Of a DNA stretch of 64,000 nucleotides, positions 1-12,970 are shown piece after piece (position 1 is the stretch's first letter; the number at the start of each line of letters is the position of its first letter). Below the pieces are notes generated by a model that was not told where the DNA came from, searched no databases, and saw only the letters and a list, made by a program, of their open reading frames with translations. Origin of the DNA: Eumeta japonica (taxonomy: Eukaryota > Arthropoda > Insecta > Lepidoptera > Psychidae); assembly GCA_005406025.1 (NCBI GenBank), contig BGZK01000713.1, positions 186,001-250,000 on the forward strand, in the 5' to 3' direction. The position numbers and the translations under genes are program-made.

Positions 1-329
1 TGGGGTCCGACAGTGCGATGCGCTCGCGCGGCTGTCGGCCAGACGATTAACTGTGGCGAATATCTTTCAATCTTTGTCTCCTTGCAATTTTTTTTTTTCA
101 TAAAAAGTGAAAGAGCTTTGAGCACTGAAATTTTGCGCAATTAAAATATTAATACTATTTTTAAATGACTATATATACTTTTTAGTCAAAACGATAGGAA
201 ATACGGTTGTGAAGTAATTAGTCTCCGCTGTTCTACTTCTTTTAGTGTCAGAATTCCCACTCCTCCCTTCATAAATCCAGTTCCCCACCATCAATCTACT
301 CCCTCTTTTATCATCTTACTCCCACTTTT

Positions 330-445
330 ACTAGATATCCTTTTCCTTTCCAAGAGGGCAGCAATGCACTGGTAACTCTTCCGTGGTTGCGAGTGTCCAC
401 AATCTCTGGTGGCTCTCACGCTCCTTTGCCTCTCAAAATTCTAAA
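330..445 (+). repeat. Short interspersed repeat, 3' tail of a family seen three times
   Basis: This stretch reads GGCAGCAATGCACTGGTAAC, then a TTGCGAGTGTCCAC block and a CTCCTTTGCCTC block just before an A-run. The same order of blocks, diverged, recurs at about 22300-22424 and 54590-54785, always on the plus strand. I recognise the arrangement as the 3' tail of a common lepidopteran retro-repeat, but I cannot name the parent family. The 5' boundary is unclear; the bases before it are pyrimidine-rich. Confidence 0.45.
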
Positions 446-1671
446 AAAATCAAAAATGTACATAGAAATAATACGTTTAAAGATACAATAACAAAATGGC
501 ACCCTATTTCTTGGATTCAAAGACCAATCGATCGAATGATCATCGGAAACATGTAAAGACGAGCCGTTGATAATCTTGCCCGTTGCAGAATTACGAATAA
601 TGGGCAACATTATCTCAAAATTGCAAAAAAAAAATGTTTTTGAGAATAAAACTTTGTCAATAGACAGTAAGGTTGGCTTCGAATAATATTTATGGTGTTG
701 GATCATCAACGACAGAGTAATTAAAATCAATAATGCTCAATAATGCTCGATTAAGTTATTCGTTCCGATAAGACGATTTTTGTTCATATTTTTTGTGTTC
801 TTAATTTTTTTTTTAATTTCTTATAAAACATTTATTAAAGACGCTTACAAATACAACTCACGTAAATTTTTAATGAAATATTTGGTGGATTGTTTGTTTC
901 TGGTTTGAGGATAGATCTCGAAGACGATAGATCTGTTGTCGATTGTTAAAGTGTTAAGATGTCACTCTCGTGAATACAAATGACCTTTCCCACATTTCAA
1001 CAACTATTGTTTCGGCTTCAATTTAAGCATCACACTGTCGAAACAGCGTATGCTGCCTCAAAATTACCTGTATGTAGGTTTCACGTCCAAACTTCGAAGA
1101 TCCTCGGATCTGCAAATTCGTATCTTCCACAGATTCCTTCGTGAGTGCGAGAGACGGGATTTCTTTAAATATAGCGATGCCAATTGCTTCAGATTTAATA
1201 CGAAAAAAACTCAACTTCAGTATAGCATAACAAAGTGTTAAGTGCATTTAGGTACCTTATTAGATAATCTTACTTGACTGATTTATAATATAATTTCGCA
1301 ATTTAGTTAGTAAAGAAAAAATAAACAAACAGACAAAAGCACGGACTTCTAAAAGAAAACTGACGAATGATATAAAAATTGCAACTCTGGTACATTAAAA
1401 AAAATTTAAAACATATTGGCAAATTAATTAATCATACAGTATGAGAAATATCTTTACGTTATATGACTTGTATATAGAGTAGGTGTTAAATATGTCATAA
1501 TTCATTTCAGATTTCATCTAGATTAATCCATATTTGAAACAGCTTATAATACATTATTGTTTAATATATATTTTTCTACAATAGTCATATCTAATAAAGT
1601 GAGTATATAATTTTTATCACTTTAGCCTACGATTTTTCATCTAATTTTGGACTGTTGCTTTGAATGATGTT

Positions 1672-1723
1672 CATAAGATGGTAGACTATCACCACAATCA
1701 TAAAGCGGTAGTATCATCTTATG
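1672..1723. repeat. Imperfect hairpin of about 52 nt
   Basis: The left arm CATAAGATGGTAGACTA (1672-1688) pairs with the right arm TAGTATCATCTTATG (1709-1723), with two unpaired bases in the left arm. The loop is about 20 nt. Size and shape fit a small foldback or a pre-miRNA-like stem, but no known microRNA seed was recognised and it may be chance. Confidence 0.3.
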
Positions 1724-3399
1724 GCTCTATGATGATATGGTAACAGTCAGATTGATAGTGACAAAGTGTATCTAGTGGCAAATGTGAATAGGTACAGCCA
1801 AGCAGAATAATGGTTTTATATAAATATGCAAATCAACAATTTGTGATACATTTTGTAGTTGCAAAAAATATTTAAGATTATTTATTTTAGGGCTAATTTG
1901 ATGCTTTCTAAATTCTGAATTTTTCAATGATATAATATTTTAATAGACCTTCACGTGACTTTGAAAACCTTTTCAATACTTTGAGTTCACTGGTTTTTGC
2001 ATTGTTTAATGCAGATATGCACCTAAAGGTCATTATTTGGTATTTTCACTTAATTCGATGAAATTAAAATAAATCTATTGAATCGAGAATGCCTGAGCAG
2101 CGTGGTAATTAATGCACTCTTTCTTTCAATCATGATCCTGAACTTAGTCTTATTTTCCATTCAAATTCCGATTTCACTATATATTTCGATACCGGTGCCG
2201 TTTCCAATTGTAATACTATTTCTCTTTATTTCTTTCTTTTCATTTCGACCACTATTCGGCTCTCTATGTCACTCCCTAACATAGTTTCGATTCGATTATT
2301 CATTATATTATTTTTTTATGTAGCGAGAAATAACACTAAATTTGAACTAAGTCTTAATTGTTCTGGAGCCGATTTATTTTCACAAAAAACATCTTAGGCG
2401 TGATTTCTACAATCAGTAAAAAAATATTGTAATTGGTCAATAATAATAGAGTTAGTCACAATTAGGTACTATCTCACAAGAATCGTGTGTTTTTCCAAGA
2501 TTAATAGTAGCGTAACTTACTATCTGGTTCATAAGCTGTGCTTAAGCAAAGTTCGCGTCGCAAAATACTTTGCACCGTTTCTGTACGAAAGAAGACAAAC
2601 CAACAAACACATTATCGCATTAATAGCTAATATCAACTAAATTCATCCGTTGTTAGGATCTTGTATCAAAGCGGTTTTTTGATTCAAAAGCAACGCTTTC
2701 GAATATTTGACCATCACCGCCATTTACGCATGGAACAAAATTTTATTGAATCAAAACACCAAATATAAAATGAATGTCGATTCCACTATCCGAAGCAGTA
2801 GTTTCAAATGCATACATTTCAAATACAGTCGCGATTAATATTAATTAATGGCGCTTATGCACACCTCCTTCTCTATCGGCCGATAACAATCGGTCCGTAG
2901 CTGAGGTGCAGGCGAGTTAAAGTTTCAAAAAAATCGCCCGAATCACTCACGCGGCGTGGACAATAGTTCGTTAAGGAAGGCCGGCCGGGAGCGGGCCGTC
3001 TCACACGACTCATGTTTACGAAAATAAATCTCGGGCACAACGACAAAACTACCGTCTCACCTCCCGTCACTCCATAATAATATGTTAATTTATATTTAAT
3101 ATAATAAATCCAACTATAATAGCGAAGAATGCGCGGCCGGCACAAAGCGGCAGCCACCCCGTACTCGGCGTTTGAATTGCGCTAATCCATTTTATTGCGT
3201 GTCACGAGCAGTTAGTTTAAATTTATATTTGGTCGAGTGTCACACCCCGCCCCGCGCCCCCCGTCGGACTGGAACCGGCACCCCTAAATCAACCCTACAA
3301 AGACGTGGCAGAAGAAGAAGAGGAAAAAAAAAGAAAGAATATGTGTCTATGTAAATTCCTAGAGAAAGGACAGTCGAGATTAGCGATGGTTGAATCGCG

Positions 3400-3680
3400 G
3401 TAATTAGGAGATTTATATGCAAAGCTTTTTTGTGGTGGGCATTATTAGCTCGTAGGGGCGTCAGCCGAACACGCACCGCCGCGACTCCGAGTGAACTATT
3501 AATACTAGGGGATGCAAATCGCCATCTCGGGTCACTCCCATCATTGGATTTATGGCCGTGGTGAATTTAATAACTGTATGATATTGCGGGATAGTTCCCA
3601 GGCGGCGATGACCGTTGGGTCGTCCTAGGGAAGCAGAAATTAAAAATAGGTGTGAGAATGCAAATCGTAACAAAGTTGCA
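3400..3680. promoter_or_regulatory. Candidate regulatory island with three octamer-like motifs
   Basis: The segment is GC-richer than its surroundings. It holds TAATTA (3401-3406) and three octamer-type motifs: ATGCAAAG at 3417-3424, ATGCAAAT at 3512-3519 and ATGCAAAT at 3658-3665. A TTTATGGCC motif, similar to Hox/Caudal sites, lies near 3549. ATGCAAAT is the known POU-domain octamer; binding here is inferred. No gene is seen nearby, so any target would lie outside the window. Confidence 0.3.
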
Positions 3681-4886
3681 TCGGTGCTTCACCGGTGTTA
3701 CTTAAAAAAAAATGTAGATACTTTTCAATCCAAAACCAACTTGGACTCACATACAATATTTTCTATATTATATAACAAACAAGTAAATCAAGTGACAGAG
3801 TAACAAAATTGGATCACTTTTTTGATTTCGAAGTTGTTTACAATACTGCTGCTACAATCCATTATAGTTTTTTTTAATGAGCCTTTTACATTTTTACTGT
3901 TTCAGTTCTAAACTTTTATCTCAATATAATGATTTTAATAAATATCATTATTTTCAATACATTATGAAACCTTTTGCAATTCATTATTTCTTAGCATGAG
4001 TTTTTAACAAAAGAAACCTGACTTTGTTGTGATTTTTTGCAGACGTAACTATGTGTATTACCAAAGCAACAAGATCTGGGCGTTAAAATTCTCTATCATA
4101 GATCTATGACCAGAATATTTTCTGACTCATCTGCTATTAAATGAACAACTAAAACAAACTCTGTTCAAATATTTCTATCGCAATCCTTACTAAATATTGT
4201 CTAGCCGTTTATTTGTAACGGTAAAATATTATTATAAAAAAAAAAACAAACATGTTACTTCTTTAAACGGGCGTCGTTACTTACAATATCAAAACTCATT
4301 GTTCGCTAAGTAAAAGCGCGAGTTTGTCTAACAAAAGGCGGGGTCGAGGAGCAAAACTTAAGACATTGTGCGCGCGACCTGCGCGACGACCATTGTCTGC
4401 GAATTTTTGTAGCTCTGTTCATGATGCATCAGTGTCAGTCGAGCTGTCACTCCTCGCGTCTCGGTCGCTGGAGAGACTTATTATTACAATTTCACATGAG
4501 ATTATCAAAAACTAATTCTGTTCAATTCAATTAATGAAAAAAAAAATACTGCAAGTAGAAACATTTTGAATTGGTAAGGCTTTAATTTTAAAACTATATT
4601 GTATGATATAGATACATATATTTGAAAATGTGACGTAATTTAGGTATTATTAAAGTAAATGATTTGACACTTTTCTATGATAATTGAATTATTATATTAG
4701 CAAATTAAACCATTTATATAATTATAATTATAAAAACTAATTTAACGCCCGATACTCTGTCGCTTTTGTTATTTACGCTGTGTAAGAGCCAAATATCAAA
4801 ATTTAATCAAAAAAAATCAACCATAATCGCCAGTTAAATATGGCGTTTACGTGGAATTATGGAAAATTTTAGAATAAGAAAAATGT

Positions 4887-5690
4887 TACGAGGCGCGTTC
4901 TATAAAGAGCGAGAGTGAGTATGTTGCCAGTAAGTTAAGGTTATTTTATTTTTGATGTAGTACCCTTTTAGCATAATACACTTGGCTTTTTTTTTCCTAA
5001 AAGCCTAAAATTCCTATCTTAAAAAACTTTTCGTCCTGAATACCTAAAAATTCCTGTACTCCAGCGACTGCTACTTTATCATCTTCGAATCTCTGTCCTT
5101 TTAGATATTCCTTCAACCTTCGAAATAGGATTCACTGGGGATAAGGTCGAATGAATATGGAGAATGCTCAAGTCTTTCGCCGTCAGCATCTCGAACTGCC
5201 GGCTTAGCAACGACGTAACTGTAAGTCGAGGCATTACCTTGTTGGAACAAAACAATTTTTGCTAGTTTGCCTCGCCGTTTCTTTCGAATTTCGTTACGCA
5301 ATTTTTTATTTGTTCTGCTTACAAAGAATCCGCAACAGTAGCCCTACAAATGATATATTCAGACATGGCCGCTCCTTTGCTATCGCAGAAAAAAGAGTCC
5401 ATTATCTTTCAACACAACGACTCGCCTTAAATCTCTTAAGGGTTAAAAATGATGGTATTTTCCTAGTCGTAAACTGTAATTTTGTTTCTGGATTGTAAGG
5501 TAATGTAAAAAACTATCGAGATGTAACAGTTCCAAAAAAGTCTGGTTTGTTTTTGTGCATTGGTAAGCGTTCTGGGGACCCAGCGCGCGGATCCTTTTTT
5601 CACCCTCAACTGATCGTGTGCAATGTTGTGCATACTATCAGTCGTAATGTTATTTCTTCGACTATAAAACGTATCGTGACACGACAATGT
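4887..5690 (-). mobile_element. Mariner-type DNA transposon relic
   Basis: On the minus strand one frame (5463-5687) has SARWVPRTLTNAQKQTRL, which matches the conserved central motif of mariner transposases. A later frame (5113-5301) reads KRRGKLAKIVLFQQGNAS, then HSPYSFDLIPSESYF. In the family these are the HDN and YSPDLAPSD catalytic blocks. Here HDN has become QGN and the final Asp is Glu, so two catalytic acids are lost. The frames are interrupted between the blocks. A TA at 4887-4888 followed by CGAGGCGCGTTC may be the element's 3' terminal inverted repeat; I could not find its partner on the far side, so the 5' end is missing or too diverged. Mariner identity is fairly sure, the boundaries are not. 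Confidence 0.62.
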
Positions 5691-8600
5691 TCCACATCAA
5701 TTTTTTTTCCTTTTTCCCCATTTCTTTCGCTATTTTTAATCCGCTATTTTTAATTTTTTCATAAGATAACTTTTGAACGCTTTGCTTGAATTTTATTTGT
5801 TTTATGGCATCCCATGTAATTTTTTAAACAGGAAAGGTGTCTGAGTAATAAACATCAATTCATCAAAAATTTGATATGCTATTTTAAAAAAAACTTTATT
5901 TAATTTAATTTTCCGTGAACGATATCGAAAGAAACCCCCTCCCCCCACGGTTTTCATACAGTGTACTACGATAGACGTTAAGTAAAAAAAGCTAATTAGT
6001 TACATTTTGGAATATATCGGTAGAGTAGTTTACAAAATATTTTAGAAAAACCCTTTTTGAAAATTTTTTCTCCAACGACGTCTCTTGAGTGAATAAACAA
6101 TTTTTTATGCAGTTCATGGAAATCGATCCATCGTTTATTTTAAAACCGTTTTTCGTAGTTTCGCGTATATATACGTCCTAGGTACGCCGTCAAAAACTGG
6201 TATAAAATATGATACATGCTTAAACATCCACAATATTTTAAATGGAACAAATTGAACCTCTATCATAGAATAAATGAGAAAACTGGAATTATGGTAATAT
6301 CGATAAGTTAAAAAAAAAACAGTGAGAGCTAATCGGTTAGTATCTAGTAAATGGTGAGTTCGAACCGTACGCCTGTATCATTAAAATGTAGTTTTGTAAG
6401 TAATAGAAATTGGTTCGGAAAAAGTTTACCCTGAAGGTTAGCCCTAATGCTTTTTACTTAGAGATTGATGTCCTGGAGTGGAGCATTATAATCGGTTGCG
6501 CAAGATTTACTAAAAGTAATAAATTCTTCGTCATCGTCATCGACGATCTTCAGAACGTCTTCTATACCATCATTTTCTGTAGAGATAGAATATACAAAAA
6601 CATATTTAGGGGTAGCACGTCTAAATAATATTTCTGAACTGTCCTATACCTATCTAAAAATGACACGACGCCATAGAGATTATTTCTGGTAATTTCGTTT
6701 TCCTGTTCCAATTTCGGCGTGGGACACTAAAAAAGCCGCCAAGAAACGCAATCAACGAATGAGATTGGAAATCTGCATTCTCACTTTTCAATCGATTGTA
6801 AAACGGGATAAGTCCGCACCGATCAAAGGCGACTCCGCGAACTCGCCCGGGGACAGCGGCCAGGGAGAGAATTAAAACTTTTGAGGATGTCGGTGACAGC
6901 TTTGAATTAGCGCCTTTTGCGAACCGCGACGCGGCCACGTCGTTAAATATCTCGGGGGACTTTCATCAGTTCAGTAATCAAACGTGATTTCTAAAGCCGA
7001 TTACCAATACTTTAATAAGTTTTCCGAGCATGTCACATAGAATAGGGAATACAGCTAAAACCGCTTTCGATTTACGTGTAAGATTCTAACAAGTTAAAGG
7101 ATTTAATAAAAAAAATATCTGATCTAATCGCTGTCTTATTGTACAGCTGTCCACTTATAACGGGTATAAAAACAAAGACATAGTTTACTAATGACCTATT
7201 ATATGACTTATGTACATTATAATACAGATAAGTTATTAACGACCTATTCATGATTTTGTATAAGGCGAGATTACTCATAGGTTCATAAAGCTCATTACAC
7301 ACCAAGAATATAATCTTCATTTTTATTAGAGAGTTTTAAATACCTATACATAAAAAAAATATATTACCTTAACCGTCTGCATGCGGCTAATATATGACAA
7401 TACATGGAAAATATTTCTCTTTGGAAGTAGTCAAGCAACCGAGGATTGTTATTAGCTATATATATATAGCGATATATATGTTTTTAAAATTTTGTAGTTT
7501 ATAATCAGCTCTATCAATAAAACATATGTTATTTTCAGATCTACTTGACAGGCCGTTGAATGGTCAATGTGAAGCTTAAATATCTTTCAATGACTTAGGA
7601 TATCTTACGGTGCGTAAGATATTTTTAAAGTGCTAACAGAGTAATGTATAATCCAATAGCAACCTGAGATAATAATATACATTATGATCATGATCATCAT
7701 TTGTAATGTTTCAGTATCCACTTGCTTTCTCAAAAAATGTAAGAAAACTGAGTATTTCTTCCTTGTCATCGAAACTACTAAGTTTAAAATAAAAAAAAAT
7801 TAAATTGAAAAAAAGTACGAAATATAATGCTTGTATACTTTACGGGATAATCTAAACGAAGCCCTTAAGTCTTTTTCTGTGCAAAAAGTGAAATAGTTCA
7901 CAAGGGAAAACGTGAATAGTTTAAGTTACTTGATTTCGTTATAAAACGAATATGTTAATATACACCACGTAATTCTTCTACCCGAATCCGACGTGCGCTT
8001 GGCCGGTTTTTTTCCTTTGAAACATCAACGCCGCAAAACCAACTCAACTGTACATTACTAACAAACAGGAAACTTTTTATTTTGAACAAAAACAACTCTT
8101 AATGTTTCGTTTTCTCTCTTCGAGTTTCAGTTTATTCGTTGCCGGGTTTCACAAATTTTTTTAGCCGCAGAGAAAACTTCCTGATCTCGAAAAAAGCACA
8201 AACATTTACTTACTCTTTGGCTTTCGAACTAACGAATGATGTTTGCTGCCGAGGTAGGTCTTAGTTGTGAGAAAGACATTTAGGTAAAATGACAGCAATG
8301 TATACTTGTAATCGATATAAAAAAATATTATATGTACAGTAACCACTAGTTATGGAGAAATTATTAGCAAGGAAAAAGGTTCGTCAAAAAAATATTTTTT
8401 TTTTGCAAAGGTGAATTGAGTCTTGCACATCGATCTCAAAAGTCCATTACGAATTGTGCAATACGAGTTCATTAGTAGTATTGTGAAAAAGTGAGCACAT
8501 GTTTCTTATATATTTGCAACAATTTAACACTCATTTTTATTGCGTTAGTATCGAGTATTCCTTATTTCCTTCAAGTAGGTACCTATCAATTTAAATTTTG

Positions 8601-9433
8601 TTCCTGCAAATACAGAATAGTTTGATTGATTGTTGAGTACATCTTGAGCACTGTGATTATCAGTCGAGAGGGTTTTGTAATATTTTGACATGCGGTTCCT
8701 ATTTTGGATCGCGTTTGCGTCACCTAGCACTTCAACCATTGTCTCTGACGTCTATCATCTCAGCTTTTTGTTGAATTATTTCATAGAAAATATTGAATTT
8801 ATCAATGAAGTATTACAAAATTTTAAGTTTTCTTGTACAAAAAGTATGACTTTGCATAAATTCGCTATAAGACGTTTGCTTGCGATATGCAGCAGCATGC
8901 AGCATGTAAGCCAACGCTGAGCTTTGTATCTTCTCTTCTACTACCAATCCTCATCCACAGAATTGATTTGAGACGATTGACAGACATTGAACATTAAGCA
9001 AGTGTTAAGATTTTAATTTATCACAACCGCCAATGTAACTAGAATATAATTCCAGTATAAATTTAGTACTAGTACAGCATATCAGGAGAAGGTCAGACAA
9101 TTACATCTAGCAGCTTGCTAGGAGTATTAAAATTAAGAACAGATGCAATTCTAACTACTCTATGAATATGCAATACTGCACATTGCAGAAGAAAATGTGC
9201 GTGGCTCGGTGATGCGTTGGATACCAGCAAATTATGCCTGTTATAGGCAAGCGTCTACTAAATTCTAAGTCTGAAATTTGTCACGATCGTGCCCTTAGTA
9301 ACGTATCGGATATTATATCACGTTTAATGTATTTCTGATATATACCACATTATTATGAACAACATAAAAATACACATATACCTAGAATACAATACTTAAT
9401 ATCATAGACTTCCCAACAACAGTAATACCATGG
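5691..9433. other. Gene-free AT-rich stretch
   Basis: No recognisable gene. A GC-richer island lies at about 6700-6960. Near 6330-6385 a GAGTTCGAACC string resembles a tRNA B box, without a convincing A box or cloverleaf. The remainder has AT runs and simple TA tracts (around 7456-7480). Confidence 0.5.
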
Positions 9434-9747
9434 TTAACCTCTTACCGCATCGCGGATCATATATGAACCAAGCCATATTTTCGTGAATATCTTCAATTAG
9501 AAAATAAAAACAGTCGTTTTATGTATAGCGTATCGAATATGTTCCATTCCTCTGTCATAATAATATGAACACCGCCATCTAGGAGTAACTCTACGAAATC
9601 GCCCATCATTCAACATCGACGAACAGGTTGCTACTTGAGCGCGTCGGTTTCTGTTACTTGAAAATTCCGAAAAAAATATAAAATCTCTAGTTACCGCTAT
9701 TAGATAAATATTACAAAGAAGAAAAATACTTATAGATTATTGATAAG

Positions 9748-9944
9748 GTAAGTTTTTTACATTTTCTACAATTATATTAGCATTTTTGAGTATTTAATTG
9801 TATGGATCAAATTTGGTACAACATGCAAAAATATTCTTTTTCTATTGTGTCTTATTTGTACCGATATGCAAAAATGTAAAGTGTGTTTTCATTCCTAAGT
9901 AAATAATACGTCTGTGATTGTTTATAATGTTTATTCTATTTTAG
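9748..9944 (+). other. Putative 5' leader intron of the piggyBac transposase gene
   Basis: An AAG|GTAAGT donor at 9745-9753 matches the animal consensus, and a pyrimidine-rich run ending TTTTAG|G closes at 9944. The first ATG of the transposase follows 15 bases later, at 9960. The intron would lie wholly in the 5' untranslated leader. This is inferred from splice-site form and position alone. Confidence 0.5.
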
Positions 9945-9959
9945 GCAACCTGAAGGAAT

Positions 9960-11714
9960 ATGGACCCTAGACGATTTTACGGCGGTATCCATACGATAGT
10001 CAAGGATTTTCCGGACAGCAGTGCTGACGAGGACCTATCAGATGACGAGCAACTAACAAATAGAAGACGAAATGTACTACCTCCTCTCTGTGAATCAGAG
10101 GAGTCTGAATCAGATTCTGATGATAATATACCTATATCTCATCTTGCTTTGTCAACAAGGACTTCAAGGGCTGAAAAGCCTCGATGGAGGATGGATTTTT
10201 GGAAAGAGCTGAGACTGATTTACAGTTTACTGGAGATATTTCTTTGCCTCTAGAAATAACAGCGTTGAATACCCCGTACCAGTTTTTCAAATATTTATTC
10301 ACGGACGACATTTTCTATATATATCTCAAGAAACTAATAAATATGCAGTCGAAAAACGACCAGAAAAGCCCAGTAATATTACTGTAAAAGAACTTGAACA
10401 GTTCATTGGTATTTGCCTTTACATGTCAATAGTTCAGTTACCCTCTACAAGGTTTTATTGGAATGAGGATATGGGTACCCTAAAGTTAGTACAATAATGT
10501 CCTGTAACCGTTTCGAAAGAAATCAAACGTTTTATTCATTTTAACGATAATTTGACACAAATACCAAAAGGACAGCCGGGATATAACCCTCTTCACAAAA
10601 TCCAACCATTATTGGAGCTTTTAAGGCAAAGAATTTTGACAGTTCCTAAAGAACAGTATATGGCTGTTGATGAGCAGATTATACCTACTAAGAGCAGATC
10701 ATCTATGCGGCAATACAACCTAAGAAACCCCACAAATGGGGCTACAAAACTTTGTCCTTAGCGGCAGTTCAGGATTTAGTTTTGATTTTGAAATATATAC
10801 TGGAGCTCAGGGACCTGTACAGTCTGACACTAATTTGCCTAAAATAAGTACTAGCAGTGACGTCGTAGTTCGCCTTTCTAGGACAATACCAGAAGGACTC
10901 AACTACAAACTATTCTTTGATAACTGGTACACGTCACTACCCCTGACGTACCTTGACAAAAAGTATTTTACCAATAGGCACAATAAAAGCTAATCGTATC
11001 CCAGGCTACAAGGTTCCAGTTGAAAAGATTTAAAAAAAAAGAGGAACTACTGTAGAAAAATTGACCACAATTGACAACACTGATATATCAGTAGTGACCT
11101 GGTACGACAACAGAGTTGTGAACTTAGCTTCAACTTACGTTGGCAGCAAACCATCATCTGAAGTTCGACGTTTCAAAAAAGAAAAGCATATCAAAATGTA
11201 TCATGTCCAAAGGCAGTCACGGTTTATAATAGACATATGGGTGGCGTGGACTTATTAGACGCTCTTCTTGGCTATTATAGAATTCAGATTAGATCAAAAA
11301 AGTTCTACCACCGCATATTTTTTCACATGATTGATATGATGACAGTTAATGCGTGGTTGTTATACAGGAGAACTTTAGCGGATTCAGACCCATATTTACC
11401 TTTAGCCGACTTCAAATGCGCAGTAGCTGAAGGGTTAAGCCAAAGCAATAAACCATCAACAAGTGGAAAACGGGACGCCTTCTTATGAACTGGAAAATGC
11501 TATTGAAGCGAAGAAATTGAGAGGACCCATTGCTATCATGCCGTCTAGAGATGTAAGACTGGATCAAATAGATCATATGCCTCTCTGGACCACTAGACAG
11601 CGGTGCAAAGTGCCAGAATGTAATGGCAGGTCACATGTTGAGTGCCAAAAATGTAAAGTGAGCTTATGTCTTAATGACAAAAGAAATTGTTTTAAGTTAT
11701 TTCATACAACATAA
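9960..11714 (+). pseudogene. piggyBac transposase pseudogene (frameshifted)
   Basis: The product would be a DDD-type transposase that cuts and pastes DNA at TTAA. The ATG at 9960 starts an acidic N-terminal part (MDPRRFYGG, then runs of Asp/Glu/Ser), usual for the family. The catalytic residues are all present: Asp at 10669-10671 in YMAVDEQIIP, Asp at 10919-10921 in LFFDNWYTS and Asp at 11249-11251 in YNRHMGGVDLLD. The C terminus (after about 11590) is a cysteine-rich zinc-binding domain with CKVPEC, CQKCKVSLC and a final Cys/His. About 585 codons fits the family. The frame shifts at about 10200, 10320, 10490, 10520, 10715, 10970, 11225 and 11470, and there is an in-frame stop at 11031-11033. 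The many small lesions show an old, neutrally decaying copy. Confidence 0.92.
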
Positions 11715-11895
11715 GATGGCAGGAATATTTTTATTTTTTTTCAAATTATAACATTTATTTTTTAGTTAACCCAAAAAATTGTTTTAAAGTGATTGACGGG
11801 AACTGACTGCAATTACCGAAAAATATTTTGTATTTTTTGTTTACTGGACCAAATATGTACCAAAGTGGAAAAACGGTATATTTTCTTTATTTTTC

Positions 11896-11901
11896 AATAA
11901 A
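11896..11901 (+). terminator. Poly(A) signal of the piggyBac element
   Basis: AATAAA lies about 180 bases after the transposase stop and about 95 bases before the right terminal repeat, the expected place for 3' end formation of the transposase transcript. Confidence 0.55.
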
Positions 11902-12892
11902 TAAAAAAATGCTAAAACACGTGTCCTTTTATTTCTTATTTACTATCACATATATTTTTATCATCAACAAAAAAAAAATCATGCGGTAAAGGGTTAAGGT
12001 AATAGATACAATTGGAGAATAAATTTAAACCATACTTCATTTTAACAAATTATTCACGTGTTTTAAAATAAATATTATATCTGAATCAATTTATATTTAA
12101 TTTATTGAATTCACTGCAAGAGTTCGAACGCAATAGGAATCTACTTTAGCGTAACTCAAAGCTCACTCCATTGTCTCGCAAGTCCAGGCTCCAGGTATGG
12201 CCGTTATCTTGTTCGGGAAATTAGGTTCGAGGGTTGAATACGGTCCATCGGGCGGGTCCAGTCGTGCCTCGCATGTCATTGATGCCGGCGCACAATGCTC
12301 TGCGACGACGAACTACGTCTGGCATGGAACCTGCGGGTGCCTGAAACTGTTTTAGAGCGTAAGTGTACCACGTCACACACGTGTGAGTTTAGTCGAGATA
12401 GTGTAAGCTGTAGATTTGTCGATTGTACGTGTCGATTTCAGGAATTACGTATATCTTTGAGGTATGTACGAATAAAATTTGGTTTGTTATTCACTCGCTT
12501 AATGATGTATTTACGGATTTTTATTCCAATTTCTATCACTTTCTGAGTAAGAGATAACTAGATTAATAAATTAATATTTAGATTATATAATTAATAAATA
12601 AAATAAATAGGTCATATGATTAAATACATAACTTTTATAATCGATTATTTTGATTTTGGTTGTAATTGGAACCCTAAATTAATCGTTCGACAGAGGATCT
12701 GAATTTTAATTTTATTATTGAGTGAGTTCCTCGCACAGATAATTTGTAATCAATCATTGCAAATGTTCAGTTAATTCAGTAAAAATAAAGACAAAAGGAG
12801 AAAGAGTGCTATTGCATTTCGAGAAAATGGGAGTGGAGAAAAAGAGAGCAACGTGTACATAATGATTTAAAGCGATTAAAGAAGATATTGTC

Positions 12893-12970
12893 GCGCATGC
12901 GCACGTTGTTGATGTACGCGCCAGACGCTATATATGACCAATTGAGGCATCGCGCGTTTATCATTGCGTT
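12893..12970 (+). promoter_or_regulatory. Candidate core promoter (NRF-1-like site, TATA, Inr)
   Basis: GCGCATGCGC (about 12893-12902) is a perfect NRF-1-type palindrome. It is followed by TATATATG at 12929-12936 and by TCATTGC at 12961-12967, whose A at 12963 sits 34 bases after the first T of the TATA box. This order and spacing fit an insect TATA plus initiator promoter. No coding exon is seen downstream, so it could be a relic transposon promoter, the start of a non-coding transcript, or chance. Confidence 0.3.

Larger units (their letters stand above)
446..4886. other. Gene-free AT-rich stretch
   Basis: No open frame here has recognisable protein character; the longest are about 100 codons and look random. 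It holds a pre-miRNA-sized hairpin (1672-1723), a GC-richer part from about 2860 to 3340, and the octamer-containing island 3400-3680. Another mildly GC-rich patch lies at 4320-4480. The rest is low-complexity AT-rich sequence. Confidence 0.5.
9434..11997 (+). mobile_element. piggyBac-like DNA transposon, complete ends, dead transposase
   Basis: The element is flanked by TTAA on both sides (9434-9437 and 11994-11997), the target site duplicated by piggyBac elements. The termini are inverted repeats: the left end begins CCTCTTACCGCAT (9438 on) and the right end, read on the minus strand, begins CCCTTTACCGCAT, 11 of 13 bases matching. The body of 2556 bp is a normal length for the superfamily. 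Inside are a candidate 5' leader intron (9748-9944), a transposase reading region (9960-11714) with all three catalytic Asp codons, and a poly(A) signal AATAAA at 11896-11901. The coding region is broken by frameshifts, so the element cannot move by itself, though its ends might still be used by an active relative. Confidence 0.93.

Noticed and set aside
6330..6385. Possible tRNA or SINE at GAGTTCGAACC
   Set aside because: Only a B-box-like string is present; no acceptor stem, A box or second copy could be seen.
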